From NCBI RefSeq assembly GCF_004923315.1, contig NZ_CP039647.1, positions 682,001-746,000 of the forward strand: 64,000 nt of DNA, written 5' to 3'. This document shows positions 1 through 8,981 of this stretch, one piece after another. The stretch is from Azospirillum sp. TSA2s. Lineage in GTDB: Bacteria; Pseudomonadota; Alphaproteobacteria; Azospirillales; Azospirillaceae. Position 1 is the first letter of the stretch, and each line of letters opens with the position of its first letter. A program made the translations under genes and the position numbers. Below the pieces are notes generated by a model. The model was given only the letters and a program-made list of their open reading frames with translations, ran no database searches and was not told the origin of the DNA.

Positions 1-288
1 GCCGTTTGGCGGCCGGCGCGTCAGCGCCAGCAGGTCCTCCAACCCTTCGGGCGTCACGGGTGCGTTGATGCGCAACGCCCGCAGGATCGGAACGGCCGGC
101 GGTGCCGCGAGGGCGGCCAGTGCCGTGTCGCGCGCCGCCGCCTTGTCGGCCGGTGGAACGGCATCCTCCAGGTCGATGATCAGCACATCGGCGCCGGATC
201 GGGCAGCACGGTCGAAGCGCTCCGGGCGGGTCGCCGGGGTGAACAGCCAGCTGCGGCGGGGCCGCCTGTCGTTGAACGGCCCGCTCAT
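1..288 (-). CDS. CoA ester lyase, CitE/HpcH-like, N-terminal part (cut by window edge)
   Basis: Ninety-six codons of the N-terminus are present; the rest lies beyond base 1. The opening matches the HpcH/HpaI aldolase-citrate lyase beta family: a RRSWLFTPATRPERFDRA start, then ADVLIIDLEDAVPPADKAAA, where the Glu/Asp of the LEDAV block sits in the metal and CoA-ester site. Family members cleave malyl-CoA, beta-methylmalyl-CoA or citramalyl-CoA. Its ATG overlaps the stop of the upstream hydratase gene (ATGA), so the two are translationally coupled. With a mesaconyl-C4-CoA-hydratase-like neighbour, citramalyl-CoA cleavage to acetyl-CoA and pyruvate is the most attractive role, but the specificity-determining C-terminal half is missing. 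Confident of family, not of substrate. Confidence 0.8.
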   Translation of the reverse strand, partial: MSGPFNDRRPRRSWLFTPATRPERFDRAARSGADVLIIDLEDAVPPADKAAARDTALAALAAPPAVPILRALRINAPVTPEGLEDLLALTRRPPNG

Positions 289-1145
289 GGGGTGACCACG
301 AATTCGGCGGTCATGGCGACCTGACCGTCCGGGCCGACCACCCACCCTTCGATTTCACCGTCCTCCCTGTCCGCCGCGTTCAGTGTAAAGGGCGCTGTGT
401 CGAACAATGGCCGCCGGGCACGGAAGCGGAAGCCGGCGACCCGCCGGTCTCCGAGATCGCCGCCGAGATTGCGCAACACCAGGTCCATCAGCAGGGTCGC
501 CGTCAGCGGTCCATGCACCACCAGCCCCGGGTAGCCTTCGGTCTCGCGGCAGTAGGGGCGGTCGTAATGGATGCGGTGGCCATTGAAAGTCAGCGCCGAA
601 TAGCGGAACAGCAGCACCGGGTCGGGGGTTACGCTGCCGGTCCAGCGGGAGGCGGGCAGCGGCTCGGCTGTCACGGCCGGCGGAACCGTCTCGCCCGGCT
701 TGGCGGCTTCGCGGTAGACGATGTCCTGCTTTTCACGGATGGCGACTCCGGCGTCGGTCGCGATCTCGTGCATCACGCTGACGAACACCATGTCGCCGGA
801 CCGACCGGCCTTGTGCTCCACTGCCTGGATCGTGGAGACGCGCCGCATTTCCGCACCGATGGGGATCGGCGCCAGGAAGCGCATGTCGCTGCCGGCCCAC
901 ATCCGCCGGGGCAGCGGCACCGGCGGCAGAAAGCCGCCCTTGTGCGGGTGGCCGTCCTCGCCAATGTCCCGCTGCAGCGCATTGGGGAGGAAATGCAGCC
1001 AATGGCCGAGCGGCGGCAACTCTCCCGCCGGCCATGGCGGGGTGTCGTGGTCCAGCGTCGCGGCCAGCCCCGCCAGCGGTGCGGCGGCGGCGGTATCAGT
1101 CCGCATCTCCACCCGGCCGACCCAATCCTTCAGATGATCGAACAT
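285..1145 (-). CDS. Mesaconyl-C4-CoA-hydratase-like protein (HTD2/MaoC family)
   Basis: A 286-residue protein of the HTD2-like double-hotdog dehydratase group, which includes the mesaconyl-C4-CoA hydratase of the 3-hydroxypropionate bicycle. Seen: an N-terminal half with the GHWLHFLP and PLPRRMWAGSD segments typical of the group, and a C-terminal half with FRYSALTFNGHRIHYDRPY, the hydratase motif carrying Asn, His and Tyr, followed by GLVVHGPL. The reading frame is open further upstream, but the ATG at 1145 is preferred because it overlaps the preceding stop (TGATG) and gives the normal family length. Likely reaction: water addition to mesaconyl-C4-CoA giving citramalyl-CoA (inferred from family and the adjacent CitE-like lyase). 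Cytoplasmic. Confidence 0.82.
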   Translation of the reverse strand: MFDHLKDWVGRVEMRTDTAAAAPLAGLAATLDHDTPPWPAGELPPLGHWLHFLPNALQRDIGEDGHPHKGGFLPPVPLPRRMWAGSDMRFLAPIPIGAEMRRVSTIQAVEHKAGRSGDMVFVSVMHEIATDAGVAIREKQDIVYREAAKPGETVPPAVTAEPLPASRWTGSVTPDPVLLFRYSALTFNGHRIHYDRPYCRETEGYPGLVVHGPLTATLLMDLVLRNLGGDLGDRRVAGFRFRARRPLFDTAPFTLNAADREDGEIEGWVVGPDGQVAMTAEFVVTP

Positions 1146-2668
1146 CACGGCGACACCCCGGATATGTGCAGGATTTTTCCCGGATTCATGATGTTGTGCG
1201 GGTCGAAGGCACGCTTCAGCGTTGCCATCATCTCCAGTTCCACCGCTGATTTGTAGCGCGGCATCTCGTCGATGCGCAGGCGGCCGATGCCGTGTTCGGC
1301 CGAGATCGAGCCGCCGAGTTCGACGACCATGTCGTGGACGATGGCGTTGACCGTCGCCAGCTTGGCCTTCCACTCGACCGGGTCGCCATCCTCCGCCTGG
1401 ATTGGGTTGTAATGGATATTGCCATCGCCGAGATGGCCGAAGGAGAAGGGGCGGATGCCTGGGCAGGCCCGTTCCAGAGCCGCGTCGGTGCGATCAAGGA
1501 ATCGCGCCACGCGGGAGATCGGCACCGAGACGTCGTGCTTGAAGGATACGCCTTCGCGCTTCTGGCCTTCCGGAATGCCCTCGCGGATGCGCCACAGCGA
1601 ATCGGCCTGGGCCTTCGACGCGGCGACCACACCGTCGAGCACCTCTCCGGCCTCCATCCCCGCCTCCAGGATTCCTTCCAGCATTTCGGCCAGACGGTTG
1701 CCGGACTCCTGGTCGGCCAGCTCCACCAGCACATACCAGGGATAGCGGTCGCGGAGGGGATCGGGCACGTCCGGCACATGTTTGCGAGCCACGTCGATGC
1801 AGGCGCGCTGGATCAGCTCGAAGGTGACGATGCGGTCGCCCGCCACGCCCTTGGCGCGGGTCAGCAGATCGACGGCGTCGCTGGGGCCCGACACCGCGAC
1901 CAGCGCCGTGGCGGTGGCGCGCGGCAGCGGCGAGAGTTTCAGCACCGCGGCGGTGACGATGCCCAGCGTGCCTTCGGACCCGATGAAGATCTGTTTCAGG
2001 TCATAGCCGGCATTGTCCTTGCGCAGGCCGCGCAGCCCGTTCCAGATTTGCCCATCGGGCAGCACCACCTCCAGCCCGGCCACGAGGTTGCGCATGTTGC
2101 CGTAGCGCACGACCTGCACGCCGCCGGCATTGGTCGCGATGTTGCCGCCGATCTGGCACGATCCCTCGGCGGCGAGGCTCATCGGGAACAGCCGGCCGAC
2201 ATCGCGCGCCGCGTTTTGGATGTTGGCGAGGATGCAGCCGGCCTCCACCGTCATCGTGTCGTTGTCGATGTCGATCTCGCGGATGCGGTTCAGCCGGTTG
2301 GTGGAGATGACGATCTCCAATCCGTCGGCATGGGGCTGGCTGGCCCCGGTCAGGCCGGTGTTGCCGCCCTGCGGCACGATCGGCGTGCGGGTTTCGGCGC
2401 AGATGCGGACGACGGCGGCGAGAGCCTCGGTGCTGTCGGGCAGCACCACGGCGGGCGACCGGCCGACCCAGCCGTCACGCCAGGACTCCATGAAGGGCTT
2501 CATGGTGTCGGGATCGGTGATGAGGCCCCGCTCGCCGACGATGGCGCGGATCGGGGCGAGGACGGCCGTCGCGAAGTCCGGCCGGAGGGTGGCCTGTCCG
2601 CTGGTCTGCCCGCTGGTCTGGATATCGTTCGGCAAGGGAGCTCTCCCTGGGCTTCGGGCCTGCGTCAC
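1145..2668 (-). CDS. FAD-binding 2-hydroxyacid dehydrogenase (GlcD / D-2-hydroxyglutarate dehydrogenase type)
   Basis: About 507 residues. The N-terminal PCMH-type FAD domain has the PQGGNTGLTGAS motif and a G-rich QIGGNIATNAGG stretch; the C-terminal oxidase domain carries FSFGHLGDGNIHYN (metal-binding His residues) and SAEHGIG. These mark the GlcD/DLD/D2HGDH group that oxidises D-2-hydroxyacids to 2-oxoacids with FAD. The GTG start overlaps the aldehyde dehydrogenase stop (GTGA); a TTG about 12 codons in, behind a GGGAGAG, is an alternative. Its place beside a TRAP transporter and opposite a 2-oxoacid dehydrogenase E1 suggests it makes the E1 substrate from an imported 2-hydroxy dicarboxylate (inference). 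Confidence 0.85.
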   Translation of the reverse strand: MTQARSPGRAPLPNDIQTSGQTSGQATLRPDFATAVLAPIRAIVGERGLITDPDTMKPFMESWRDGWVGRSPAVVLPDSTEALAAVVRICAETRTPIVPQGGNTGLTGASQPHADGLEIVISTNRLNRIREIDIDNDTMTVEAGCILANIQNAARDVGRLFPMSLAAEGSCQIGGNIATNAGGVQVVRYGNMRNLVAGLEVVLPDGQIWNGLRGLRKDNAGYDLKQIFIGSEGTLGIVTAAVLKLSPLPRATATALVAVSGPSDAVDLLTRAKGVAGDRIVTFELIQRACIDVARKHVPDVPDPLRDRYPWYVLVELADQESGNRLAEMLEGILEAGMEAGEVLDGVVAASKAQADSLWRIREGIPEGQKREGVSFKHDVSVPISRVARFLDRTDAALERACPGIRPFSFGHLGDGNIHYNPIQAEDGDPVEWKAKLATVNAIVHDMVVELGGSISAEHGIGRLRIDEMPRYKSAVELEMMATLKRAFDPHNIMNPGKILHISGVSP

Positions 2669-4119
2669 AGCGCGCGGTAGGCCGTCTTGATGATGGTGTA
2701 GAATTCGATGGCCGAGCGCCCCTGCTCGCGCGGGCCGTAGCTCGACATCTTCCGGCCGCCGAAGGGGACGTGGTAGTCGACGCCCGCCGTCGGCAGGTTC
2801 AGCATGGTCATGCCGGCCTGGATGTTCGCCTGGAAATGGCGGGCGTGCTTCATCGAGTTGGTGATGATGCCCGACGACAGGCCATAGTCGGTGTCGTTGG
2901 CGACAGCCAGCGCCTCCTCGTAATCGCTGACGCGGATGACGCTGGCGACCGGGCCGAACACCTCCTCCCGGTTGATGGTCATGGCGTTGCTGGTCTCGGT
3001 GAACAGGGTCGGCGCCAGGAAATACCCACGCGTCGGTCGGTCCAGCCGGGTGCCGCCGGACGCCAGACGGGCGCCCTCGTCAAGGCCGGTGTCGATATAG
3101 TGCAGGTTCTTGCTCAGCTGGAATTCGTCGATCACAGGACCGATCTGCGTTTCCGGCTGCAGGGCGTGGCCGACGCGCAGCGCCGCCATCCGGTCCACCA
3201 TCGCGGCGACGAACGCATCGTGGATGCTGTCCTCGACGATGAATCGGCCGGTGGCGGTGCAGCGCTGCCCGGCGTGGAAATAGGCGCTGTTGACCCCGAT
3301 CTCGGCGGAACGCTCGGGATCGGCGTCGGCGAGCACGACCAGCGGGTTCTGACCGCCAAGTTCGAGCTGTACGCGGATCATGCGTTCGGCGCAGCGCACG
3401 GCGATGCGCCGTCCGGTGTTGACCGAACCGGTGAAGGACACCGCGTCCACCGTATCGACCACTGCGGCGCCGACATTCGGACCGGCGCCGATCACCAGAT
3501 TGAACAGGCCCGCTGGCATGCCGTGCGCTTCCAGGGCCGCCGCGATGATGCGGGTGACGGCGATGGAGATGCCGGGGGTCTTTTCCGACGGTTTCCAGAT
3601 CACCGCATTGCCGAAAGCCAGCGCCGGGGCGATCTTCCACATCGGCGTGGCGACGGGGAAGTTCCAGGGAGTCACCAGACCGATGACGCCGACCGGCTCT
3701 CGCGTCACGTCGACCTCGACCCCCGGCCGCACGGAGCCCAGCGTCTCGCCCGGCGCACGCAGCGCCTCGGCCGAGAAGAAGCGGGCGAGATGAGCGGCGC
3801 GGACGATCTCGCCCAGCGCGTCGGGGATGGTCTTGCCACCTTCGGTGGCGGCGATCCGCGCCAGCTCGTCCTTGCCGTCGAACAGCGCGCGGGAGATCGC
3901 GTCGAGCACCAGGGAGCGCTGCTCCACCGTGGTGGCACGCCATTGCGGCTGGGCTTTGCGGGCGGCGGCCACCGCCTCGGCCACGTCGTCGGCACCGGCC
4001 AGCGTGTAGGAACCGGCCAGTTCGTCCAGGTCCGACGGATTGAAGATGTCGAGCCGGTCGCGGCCCGGCCGCCAGCTGCCGGCAATGAAGTTGGTGATCG
4101 GACGGGTGTCGGGGGACAT
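2665..4119 (-). CDS. NAD(P)-dependent (semi)aldehyde dehydrogenase, SSDH-like
   Basis: A 484-residue aldehyde dehydrogenase, the usual length for GabD-type succinate or oxoglutarate semialdehyde dehydrogenases. Seen: LVTPWNFPVATPMWKIAPAL, the IWKPSEKTP cofactor segment, FTGSVNTGR, the general-base Glu in LELGGQNP and the catalytic Cys in GQRCTATGRF. The start at 4119 follows GGAG nine bases upstream; the open frame beyond it lacks family similarity. It follows the PanE-like gene by 53 bases and overlaps the FAD dehydrogenase gene by four, so it belongs to the TRAP operon. It probably oxidises a semialdehyde intermediate of the imported dicarboxylate; the true substrate cannot be read from sequence. 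Confidence 0.88.
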   Translation of the reverse strand: MSPDTRPITNFIAGSWRPGRDRLDIFNPSDLDELAGSYTLAGADDVAEAVAAARKAQPQWRATTVEQRSLVLDAISRALFDGKDELARIAATEGGKTIPDALGEIVRAAHLARFFSAEALRAPGETLGSVRPGVEVDVTREPVGVIGLVTPWNFPVATPMWKIAPALAFGNAVIWKPSEKTPGISIAVTRIIAAALEAHGMPAGLFNLVIGAGPNVGAAVVDTVDAVSFTGSVNTGRRIAVRCAERMIRVQLELGGQNPLVVLADADPERSAEIGVNSAYFHAGQRCTATGRFIVEDSIHDAFVAAMVDRMAALRVGHALQPETQIGPVIDEFQLSKNLHYIDTGLDEGARLASGGTRLDRPTRGYFLAPTLFTETSNAMTINREEVFGPVASVIRVSDYEEALAVANDTDYGLSSGIITNSMKHARHFQANIQAGMTMLNLPTAGVDYHVPFGGRKMSSYGPREQGRSAIEFYTIIKTAYRAL

Positions 4120-4172
4120 GTCGGGTCTTCTCCGGAAATCTGTTGGTTCGAGGGGAGGTGCGGCGGCCGGCA

Positions 4173-5156
4173 TCAGCCGGCGCGCGCCACCCGCTCCTTC
4201 AGGGCGGTCAGCGCCCACAGCGCCTCGATTGTCGGCACCGGCACGCTGCGGCGGCGGGCCAGTTCAAGGACGGCGGTAACGATGGGGTCGATCTCCATGC
4301 TGCGCCCTGCCTCGAAATCCTGCAGCATCGACGGCTTGTGGCCGGGAACGCCGCTGCCGCGGCTGAGCCGCTCATCGATGTCGTCGGGGAGGTCGACGCC
4401 CCAGGCGCGGGCCACATCCAGGCATTCACGCATCAGCCGGCCCTGGACGGCAGCCATGCCGGGAGCCTGCTCCATGGCGCCCATCGTGGCGCCGGTCAGC
4501 ACGCTGGTCGGGCCGACCGCCATGTTGAGCATCAGCTTGCTCCACAGCGGGACGCGGATGTCGGCGGGCAGACGGGCGGTCGCGCCGGCTGCATTGAAGC
4601 TGTCGGCCAGCGCCGCCAGCCTCCCGGCATGCTCGCCCGGGCGTGGCGCCCCGAAGGCCAGCACCGGCAGCGCGGTGTGGGCGACGACGCCCGGTTCGAC
4701 GATGCGGGCGGGCAGCACCTCGATCACGCAGGCGGCGGCCCGCTCCGGTCCGATGGCGGACCACAAGGCGCCGCCGGGATCGACCACCTCCAGCGGCTCC
4801 GCTGCGACACCGTCGCCGGCGCCGTGCAGATACCACCAGGGAATGCCGTTCTGCGCCGCCACCACCAGCGTGTCCGGTCCGCAGAGCGACGGGAAGGACG
4901 AGGCCAGCGCCGGCAGCCCGTGCCCCTTGACCGTGACGATCACCACGTCCTGGGGCCCCAGATCGGCGGCATCGTCGCTGGCCTGGGGCCGGGAGATCAG
5001 CGTGCCTTTCGGTGTCTGGACGGCCAGTCCGCGCTCGCGGATGGCCGCCAGATGGGCGCCGCGCGCCAGCAGCGACAGCTCGTGCCGGCCGGTCGCGGCG
5101 AGATACCCCGCCAGCGCGCCGCCCACGGCGCCGGCCCCTACGACGGCGATGCGCAT
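4173..5156 (-). CDS. 2-dehydropantoate 2-reductase (ApbA/PanE) family oxidoreductase
   Basis: A 327-residue protein with an N-terminal Rossmann fold (MRIAVVGAGAVGGALAGYLA) for NADPH, and the C-terminal helical domain with LWSKLMLNMAVGPTSVLTG, whose Lys is the catalytic residue of ketopantoate reductases. GGAAGG precedes the ATG. It lies 19 bases after the DctM gene and before the aldehyde dehydrogenase gene. Catabolic operons often carry PanE paralogues that reduce branched 2-oxoacids; here it may interconvert a 2-oxo and 2-hydroxy dicarboxylate rather than make pantoate (inference). No other pantothenate gene is nearby. Confidence 0.8.
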   Translation of the reverse strand: MRIAVVGAGAVGGALAGYLAATGRHELSLLARGAHLAAIRERGLAVQTPKGTLISRPQASDDAADLGPQDVVIVTVKGHGLPALASSFPSLCGPDTLVVAAQNGIPWWYLHGAGDGVAAEPLEVVDPGGALWSAIGPERAAACVIEVLPARIVEPGVVAHTALPVLAFGAPRPGEHAGRLAALADSFNAAGATARLPADIRVPLWSKLMLNMAVGPTSVLTGATMGAMEQAPGMAAVQGRLMRECLDVARAWGVDLPDDIDERLSRGSGVPGHKPSMLQDFEAGRSMEIDPIVTAVLELARRRSVPVPTIEALWALTALKERVARAG

Positions 5157-5175
5157 GTCGTCTTTCCTTCCTGTC

Positions 5176-7128
5176 TCACTTGAATTCCAGAGGCGGCAGC
5201 GCGTCGTCCATGTTGTTGCCCAGTCCCTGGAACTGCTCTTCGATCTGCTTGTCGTCGAGTTTGACGGCAGTCGACTTGTAATGCATGACCATTTGCGGGA
5301 AGGCGATCACCAGACCGACCATCACGAGCTGGATGACGACGAAGGGCACGGCGCCCCAATAGATCTGGCTGGTCAGGACCGGCGCCGTCTCCTTCTTCGT
5401 CACGCGGTCGATGTAGGGCAGCTTCGGCGCCACCGACCGCAGGAAGAACAGCGAGAAGCCGAAGGGCGGATGCATGAAGCTGGTTTGCATGTTCACCGCC
5501 AGGATGATGCCGAACCATACCAGATCGATGCCCAGCCGGTCCGCCGCCGGTGCCAGCAGAGGGATGATGATGAAGGCCAACTCGAAGAAATCGAGGAAGA
5601 AGGCCAGCAGGAACACCATGATGCTGACTGCGATCAGGAAGCCCAGCTGCCCGCCGGGCAGGGAGACCATCAGCTCCTCGACCCACACATGGCCGTTGAC
5701 GCCGTAGAAGGTCAGCGAGAACACCCGGGCGCCGATCAGGATGAACAGCACGAAGGCCGCCAGCTTCGCCGTCGAATAGGTGGCCTGACGCACCATGTCG
5801 AAGCTCAGCCGCTTCTTCATCGCTGCCAGCGCCAGCGCGCCGACGGCACCCATGGCGCCGCCCTCGGTCGGGGTGGCGAGGCCGATGAAGATGGTGCCGA
5901 GCACCAGGAAGATCAGCGCCAGCGGCGGCACCATCACGAAGGTGGCCTGCTCCGCCATCCGGGAGATCAGGCGCCGGCCGCTGGCCCGCTCCACCAGCGC
6001 CACCGCCAGGGCATAGAGCGCGCCCGCCGCGACGGAATCGCCCAGCAGGGCCAGCGTGGTCCAGCCGTTCAGCGTCAGCCATGCGGCTCCCGCCGTCAGC
6101 ACCGCCGTGACGGCTGCCTGCAGAACCAGACGCTGCACACCGAAGGTTCGGTTGAAGGTGGCGGCCAGGAAGGCCACCAGCACCGTCAAGGACAGCAGCA
6201 GCACGACATAGTCGGCGCCGGACTTCACGCCGGTGCGGCCCATCACCCAATAAGCGACCGCGCCGGAGAACAGGGCGAGCAGGCCGAGCTGCCAGATGCC
6301 GCGTGCGCCGTTCGGCTCACGGTAGGCGATGGCCTCCGGCGGCAGGCCGGGGGCGGCCTTGGGGAAGATGATCGAGACGATGAAGACATAGAGGGCGTAC
6401 AGGCCTGACAGCAGCAGGCCGGGGATGAAGGCGGCCTCGTACATGTCGCCGACAGAGCGGCCGAGCTGGTCGGCCATGACGATCAGCACCAGCGACGGCG
6501 GGATGATCTGCGCCAGCGTGCCCGAGGCGGCGATGATGCCCGACGCCAGACGGCGGTCGTAGCCGTAGCGCAGCATGATCGGCAGCGAGATCAGGCCCAT
6601 GGAGATGACGGAAGCCGCGACCACCCCGGTCGTCGCTGCCAGCAGCGCGCCGACGAAAATGACGGCGTAGGCGAGGCCGCCCCGGATCGACCCGAACAGC
6701 TGTCCGATGGTGTCGAGCAGATCCTCTGCCATGCCGGAGCGTTCCAGCACCAGCCCCATGAAGGTGAAGAAGGGCACGGCCAGCAGCACGTCATTGTTCA
6801 TCGTGCCGTAGACGCGTTCCGGCAGCGCCTGGAACAGATCGGGTCGGAACAGGCCCAGCTCGATGCCGATCAGGCCGAACAGCAAGCCGTTGGCGGCCAG
6901 TGCGAAGGCGACCGGATAGCCCAGCAGCAGCATGACCACCAGCACGGCGAACATGATCGGCGCCATGTTGTGGCCGAACCAGCCGCGCCAGCCGTCCTGT
7001 TCGGCGAGCGCGCCGGCACCCGGCACCGGCAGCACATAAAGCGCCACGGCGACGGCGGCCAGCAGCAGCAGGGAGATGACGGACAGCCGGACGGTGCGCG
7101 GCGAAAAGGAGGGGGAGGTCGTGCTCAT
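5176..7128 (-). CDS. dctM: TRAP transporter large permease (DctM type), enlarged
   Basis: The large membrane subunit of a tripartite ATP-independent periplasmic transporter. At 650 residues it is about 200 longer than an ordinary DctM. Typical segments are visible: GYPVAFALAANGLLFG, PFFTFMGLVLERSGMAEDLL, GTLAQIIPPSLVLIVMADQLG near residues 210-230 and the C-terminal PPFGFSLFFLRSV. The extra length comes mainly from an insertion of roughly residues 275-395 holding several additional hydrophobic segments, plus a hydrophilic tail ending LPPLEFK. It starts seven bases after the small-permease gene. Together with DctQ and DctP it should import an organic acid using a Na+ or H+ gradient. Confidence 0.92.
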   Translation of the reverse strand: MSTTSPSFSPRTVRLSVISLLLLAAVAVALYVLPVPGAGALAEQDGWRGWFGHNMAPIMFAVLVVMLLLGYPVAFALAANGLLFGLIGIELGLFRPDLFQALPERVYGTMNNDVLLAVPFFTFMGLVLERSGMAEDLLDTIGQLFGSIRGGLAYAVIFVGALLAATTGVVAASVISMGLISLPIMLRYGYDRRLASGIIAASGTLAQIIPPSLVLIVMADQLGRSVGDMYEAAFIPGLLLSGLYALYVFIVSIIFPKAAPGLPPEAIAYREPNGARGIWQLGLLALFSGAVAYWVMGRTGVKSGADYVVLLLSLTVLVAFLAATFNRTFGVQRLVLQAAVTAVLTAGAAWLTLNGWTTLALLGDSVAAGALYALAVALVERASGRRLISRMAEQATFVMVPPLALIFLVLGTIFIGLATPTEGGAMGAVGALALAAMKKRLSFDMVRQATYSTAKLAAFVLFILIGARVFSLTFYGVNGHVWVEELMVSLPGGQLGFLIAVSIMVFLLAFFLDFFELAFIIIPLLAPAADRLGIDLVWFGIILAVNMQTSFMHPPFGFSLFFLRSVAPKLPYIDRVTKKETAPVLTSQIYWGAVPFVVIQLVMVGLVIAFPQMVMHYKSTAVKLDDKQIEEQFQGLGNNMDDALPPLEFK

Positions 7129-7135
7129 CGCGCGT

Positions 7136-7783
7136 CTACCGGCTGGGAATGGTGTCGGGATGGGCGGTCCGTTCGCGTTCAGCGGCGAGCAGCCGCTCGG
7201 CCTCCGCCTCGGCCGCCGCCTGATGGCCTCCGGCCCGCTGGCTCGCGTCCTCCAGATGTCCGGACATGACCGCGGCGCGCTTGACCAGCTCCGACAGGCC
7301 CTGGACGAACAGCACGGTGAACCCGAGCGGAATCAGCAGCTTCGCCGGCCATTGCGGCAACCCGCCCGCGTTCATCGACTGTTCCTCGATGGCGAAGGAG
7401 GTGATGGCGAAGGGCCAGGAGGTGATCATCATCACGAAGCTGAAGGGCAGCAGGAAGGCAATATGGCCGAACAGGTCGATGCCGTCGCGCGCGCGCTTGG
7501 TCAGCATCGCGTTGACGATGTCGATGCGGATGTGTTCGTCGTCCTTCAGCGTCCAGGGGGAGCAGAGCAGGAACACCGCGGCGAACAGCACCCATTGCAG
7601 TTCCAGCCACGAGTTGGAGCTGACGTCGAACAGCTTGCGGATGACGGCGTTGACCGCCGAGACCAGGATCGCCAGCAGGATCAGCCAGGATATGGCCTTG
7701 CCCAGCCGAGCGGTGACCGCATCGACCAGCCGGCAGGCCCCGACCAGGGCCGTGATCAGAGGGGAGGGGGTGTGGCTCGTCAT
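7136..7783 (-). CDS. dctQ: TRAP transporter small permease (DctQ type)
   Basis: A 215-residue membrane protein with four hydrophobic segments. The DctQ signature is clear: SWLELQWVLFAAVFLLCSPWTLKDDEHIRIDIV contains the conserved Glu and the DEHIRID region. An Ala/Glu-rich cytoplasmic tail follows the last membrane segment. It lies between the solute-binding gene (112-base gap) and the large-permease gene (seven-base gap), the standard P-Q-M order. It bridges substrate handover and stabilises the large permease. Confidence 0.9.
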   Translation of the reverse strand: MTSHTPSPLITALVGACRLVDAVTARLGKAISWLILLAILVSAVNAVIRKLFDVSSNSWLELQWVLFAAVFLLCSPWTLKDDEHIRIDIVNAMLTKRARDGIDLFGHIAFLLPFSFVMMITSWPFAITSFAIEEQSMNAGGLPQWPAKLLIPLGFTVLFVQGLSELVKRAAVMSGHLEDASQRAGGHQAAAEAEAERLLAAERERTAHPDTIPSR

Positions 7784-7895
7784 GGGGGCAGCTTCTCCCG
7801 GAAGGCCGGTCGCGAAGGCCGCGACGGAGCCGGGACCGGATGCGGCGATGCCGGCATCCAGTCCCGGTTGGGATATCGCGAGGAGCGGCGGCGGA

Positions 7896-8981
7896 TCAGC
7901 GCCGGGTCAGGCGGAGCGTTGCGCTGTCGTAGGCGTAATCGGATGCCTGGAGCCACAGGTTGGAGTCGTTCTGGAAGCGGCGGTAGCTCTCGTAGAGCTT
8001 CTTGAAGGCCGGGTTCTTGTCCGCCAACTCGTCATAGAGGTCCATCGCCGCCTTGTGGCTGGCCTGCAGCACATCCTGCGGGAAGGCACGCAGCTTTGCG
8101 CCGTTGGCGACCACGCGCTTCAGCGCCGCCGGGTTCAGCACATCGTAGCGCGCCACGCTGTCGACGTTGGCGAGCGCCGCGCCAGCGGTCAGCGCCGCCT
8201 GATAATGCTTCGGCAGGCTGTTCCAGCGGTTGGTGTTGATGAAGAAGTGCTGGAGCGAAGTGCCGTCCCACCAGCCCGGATAATAATAGTAGGGCGCGAT
8301 CTTGTAGAGGCCGAGCTTCTCGTCGTCGTAGGGGCCGTTGAACTCGGCGGCATCGATGGTGCCGCGCTCCAGCGCCGGGTAGATGTCGCCGCCGCCGATC
8401 TGCTGCGCCACCACGCCGAGCTTGGAGAGGATCTGGCCGCCCAGGCCCGAGATACGGAACTTCAACCCCTTCAAGTCTTCGACGCTCTTGATCTCGCTGC
8501 GGAACCAGCCGCCCATCTGGGCGCCGGTGTTGCCGCCGGCCAGCGCCTTCAGGTTGTAGCCGGCATAGAACTCCTCCAGCAGTTTGCCGCCTTCGCCGTG
8601 ATAGAACCAAGCGTTCTGCTGGCGGGTGTTCAGGCCGAAGGGCAGGCAGCAGCCGAAGGCGAAGGCCGGGTCCTTGCCGACATAGTAGTAGGACGCGGTG
8701 TGGCACATCTCCACCGTGTCGTTGCTGGCGGCATCCAGCGCCTGCAGCGCCGGGACCACCTCGCCGGCGGCGAAGACCTGGATCTGGAACTTGCCGTCGG
8801 TGGCCTCGGCGACGTTCTTCGCCATCACCTCGGCGCTGCCATAGAGCACGTCGATGTTTTTCGGGAAACTGGACACGCAGCGCCAGCGGATCGTCGGCTC
8901 CGACTGGGCGATGGCCGGGGCCGCAAGCGTGGATGCACCGGCGGCGACGGCGGCACCCTTGAAGAATTGACGGCGCTTCAT
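7896..8981 (-). CDS. dctP: TRAP transporter solute-binding protein (DctP/TAXI-like, Tat-exported)
   Basis: A 361-residue periplasmic binding protein and the first gene of the leftward operon. The ATG at 8981 follows GGGAGG and opens a twin-arginine signal (MKRRQFFKGAAVAAGAS, then an AAPAIAQ cleavage region). The mature part has DctP features: WRCVSSFPKN at its start, a GLKFRISGLGG substrate-loop segment with the conserved Arg, and AAEFNGPYDDEKLGLYKIAPYYYYPG. The last resembles binding proteins for 2-oxo or hydroxy acids and sugar acids (from memory). The ORF stays open about 120 codons upstream of this ATG, but that part has no signal peptide and lies in the promoter region. Confidence 0.9.
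   Translation of the reverse strand: MKRRQFFKGAAVAAGASTLAAPAIAQSEPTIRWRCVSSFPKNIDVLYGSAEVMAKNVAEATDGKFQIQVFAAGEVVPALQALDAASNDTVEMCHTASYYYVGKDPAFAFGCCLPFGLNTRQQNAWFYHGEGGKLLEEFYAGYNLKALAGGNTGAQMGGWFRSEIKSVEDLKGLKFRISGLGGQILSKLGVVAQQIGGGDIYPALERGTIDAAEFNGPYDDEKLGLYKIAPYYYYPGWWDGTSLQHFFINTNRWNSLPKHYQAALTAGAALANVDSVARYDVLNPAALKRVVANGAKLRAFPQDVLQASHKAAMDLYDELADKNPAFKKLYESYRRFQNDSNLWLQASDYAYDSATLRLTRR

Noticed and set aside
2770-6408. 1212-codon open frame on the plus strand, antisense to the TRAP operon
   Set aside because: It is His/Gln/Arg/Gly-rich, has no domain, and runs opposite to four well-supported genes; a common artefact in GC-rich DNA.
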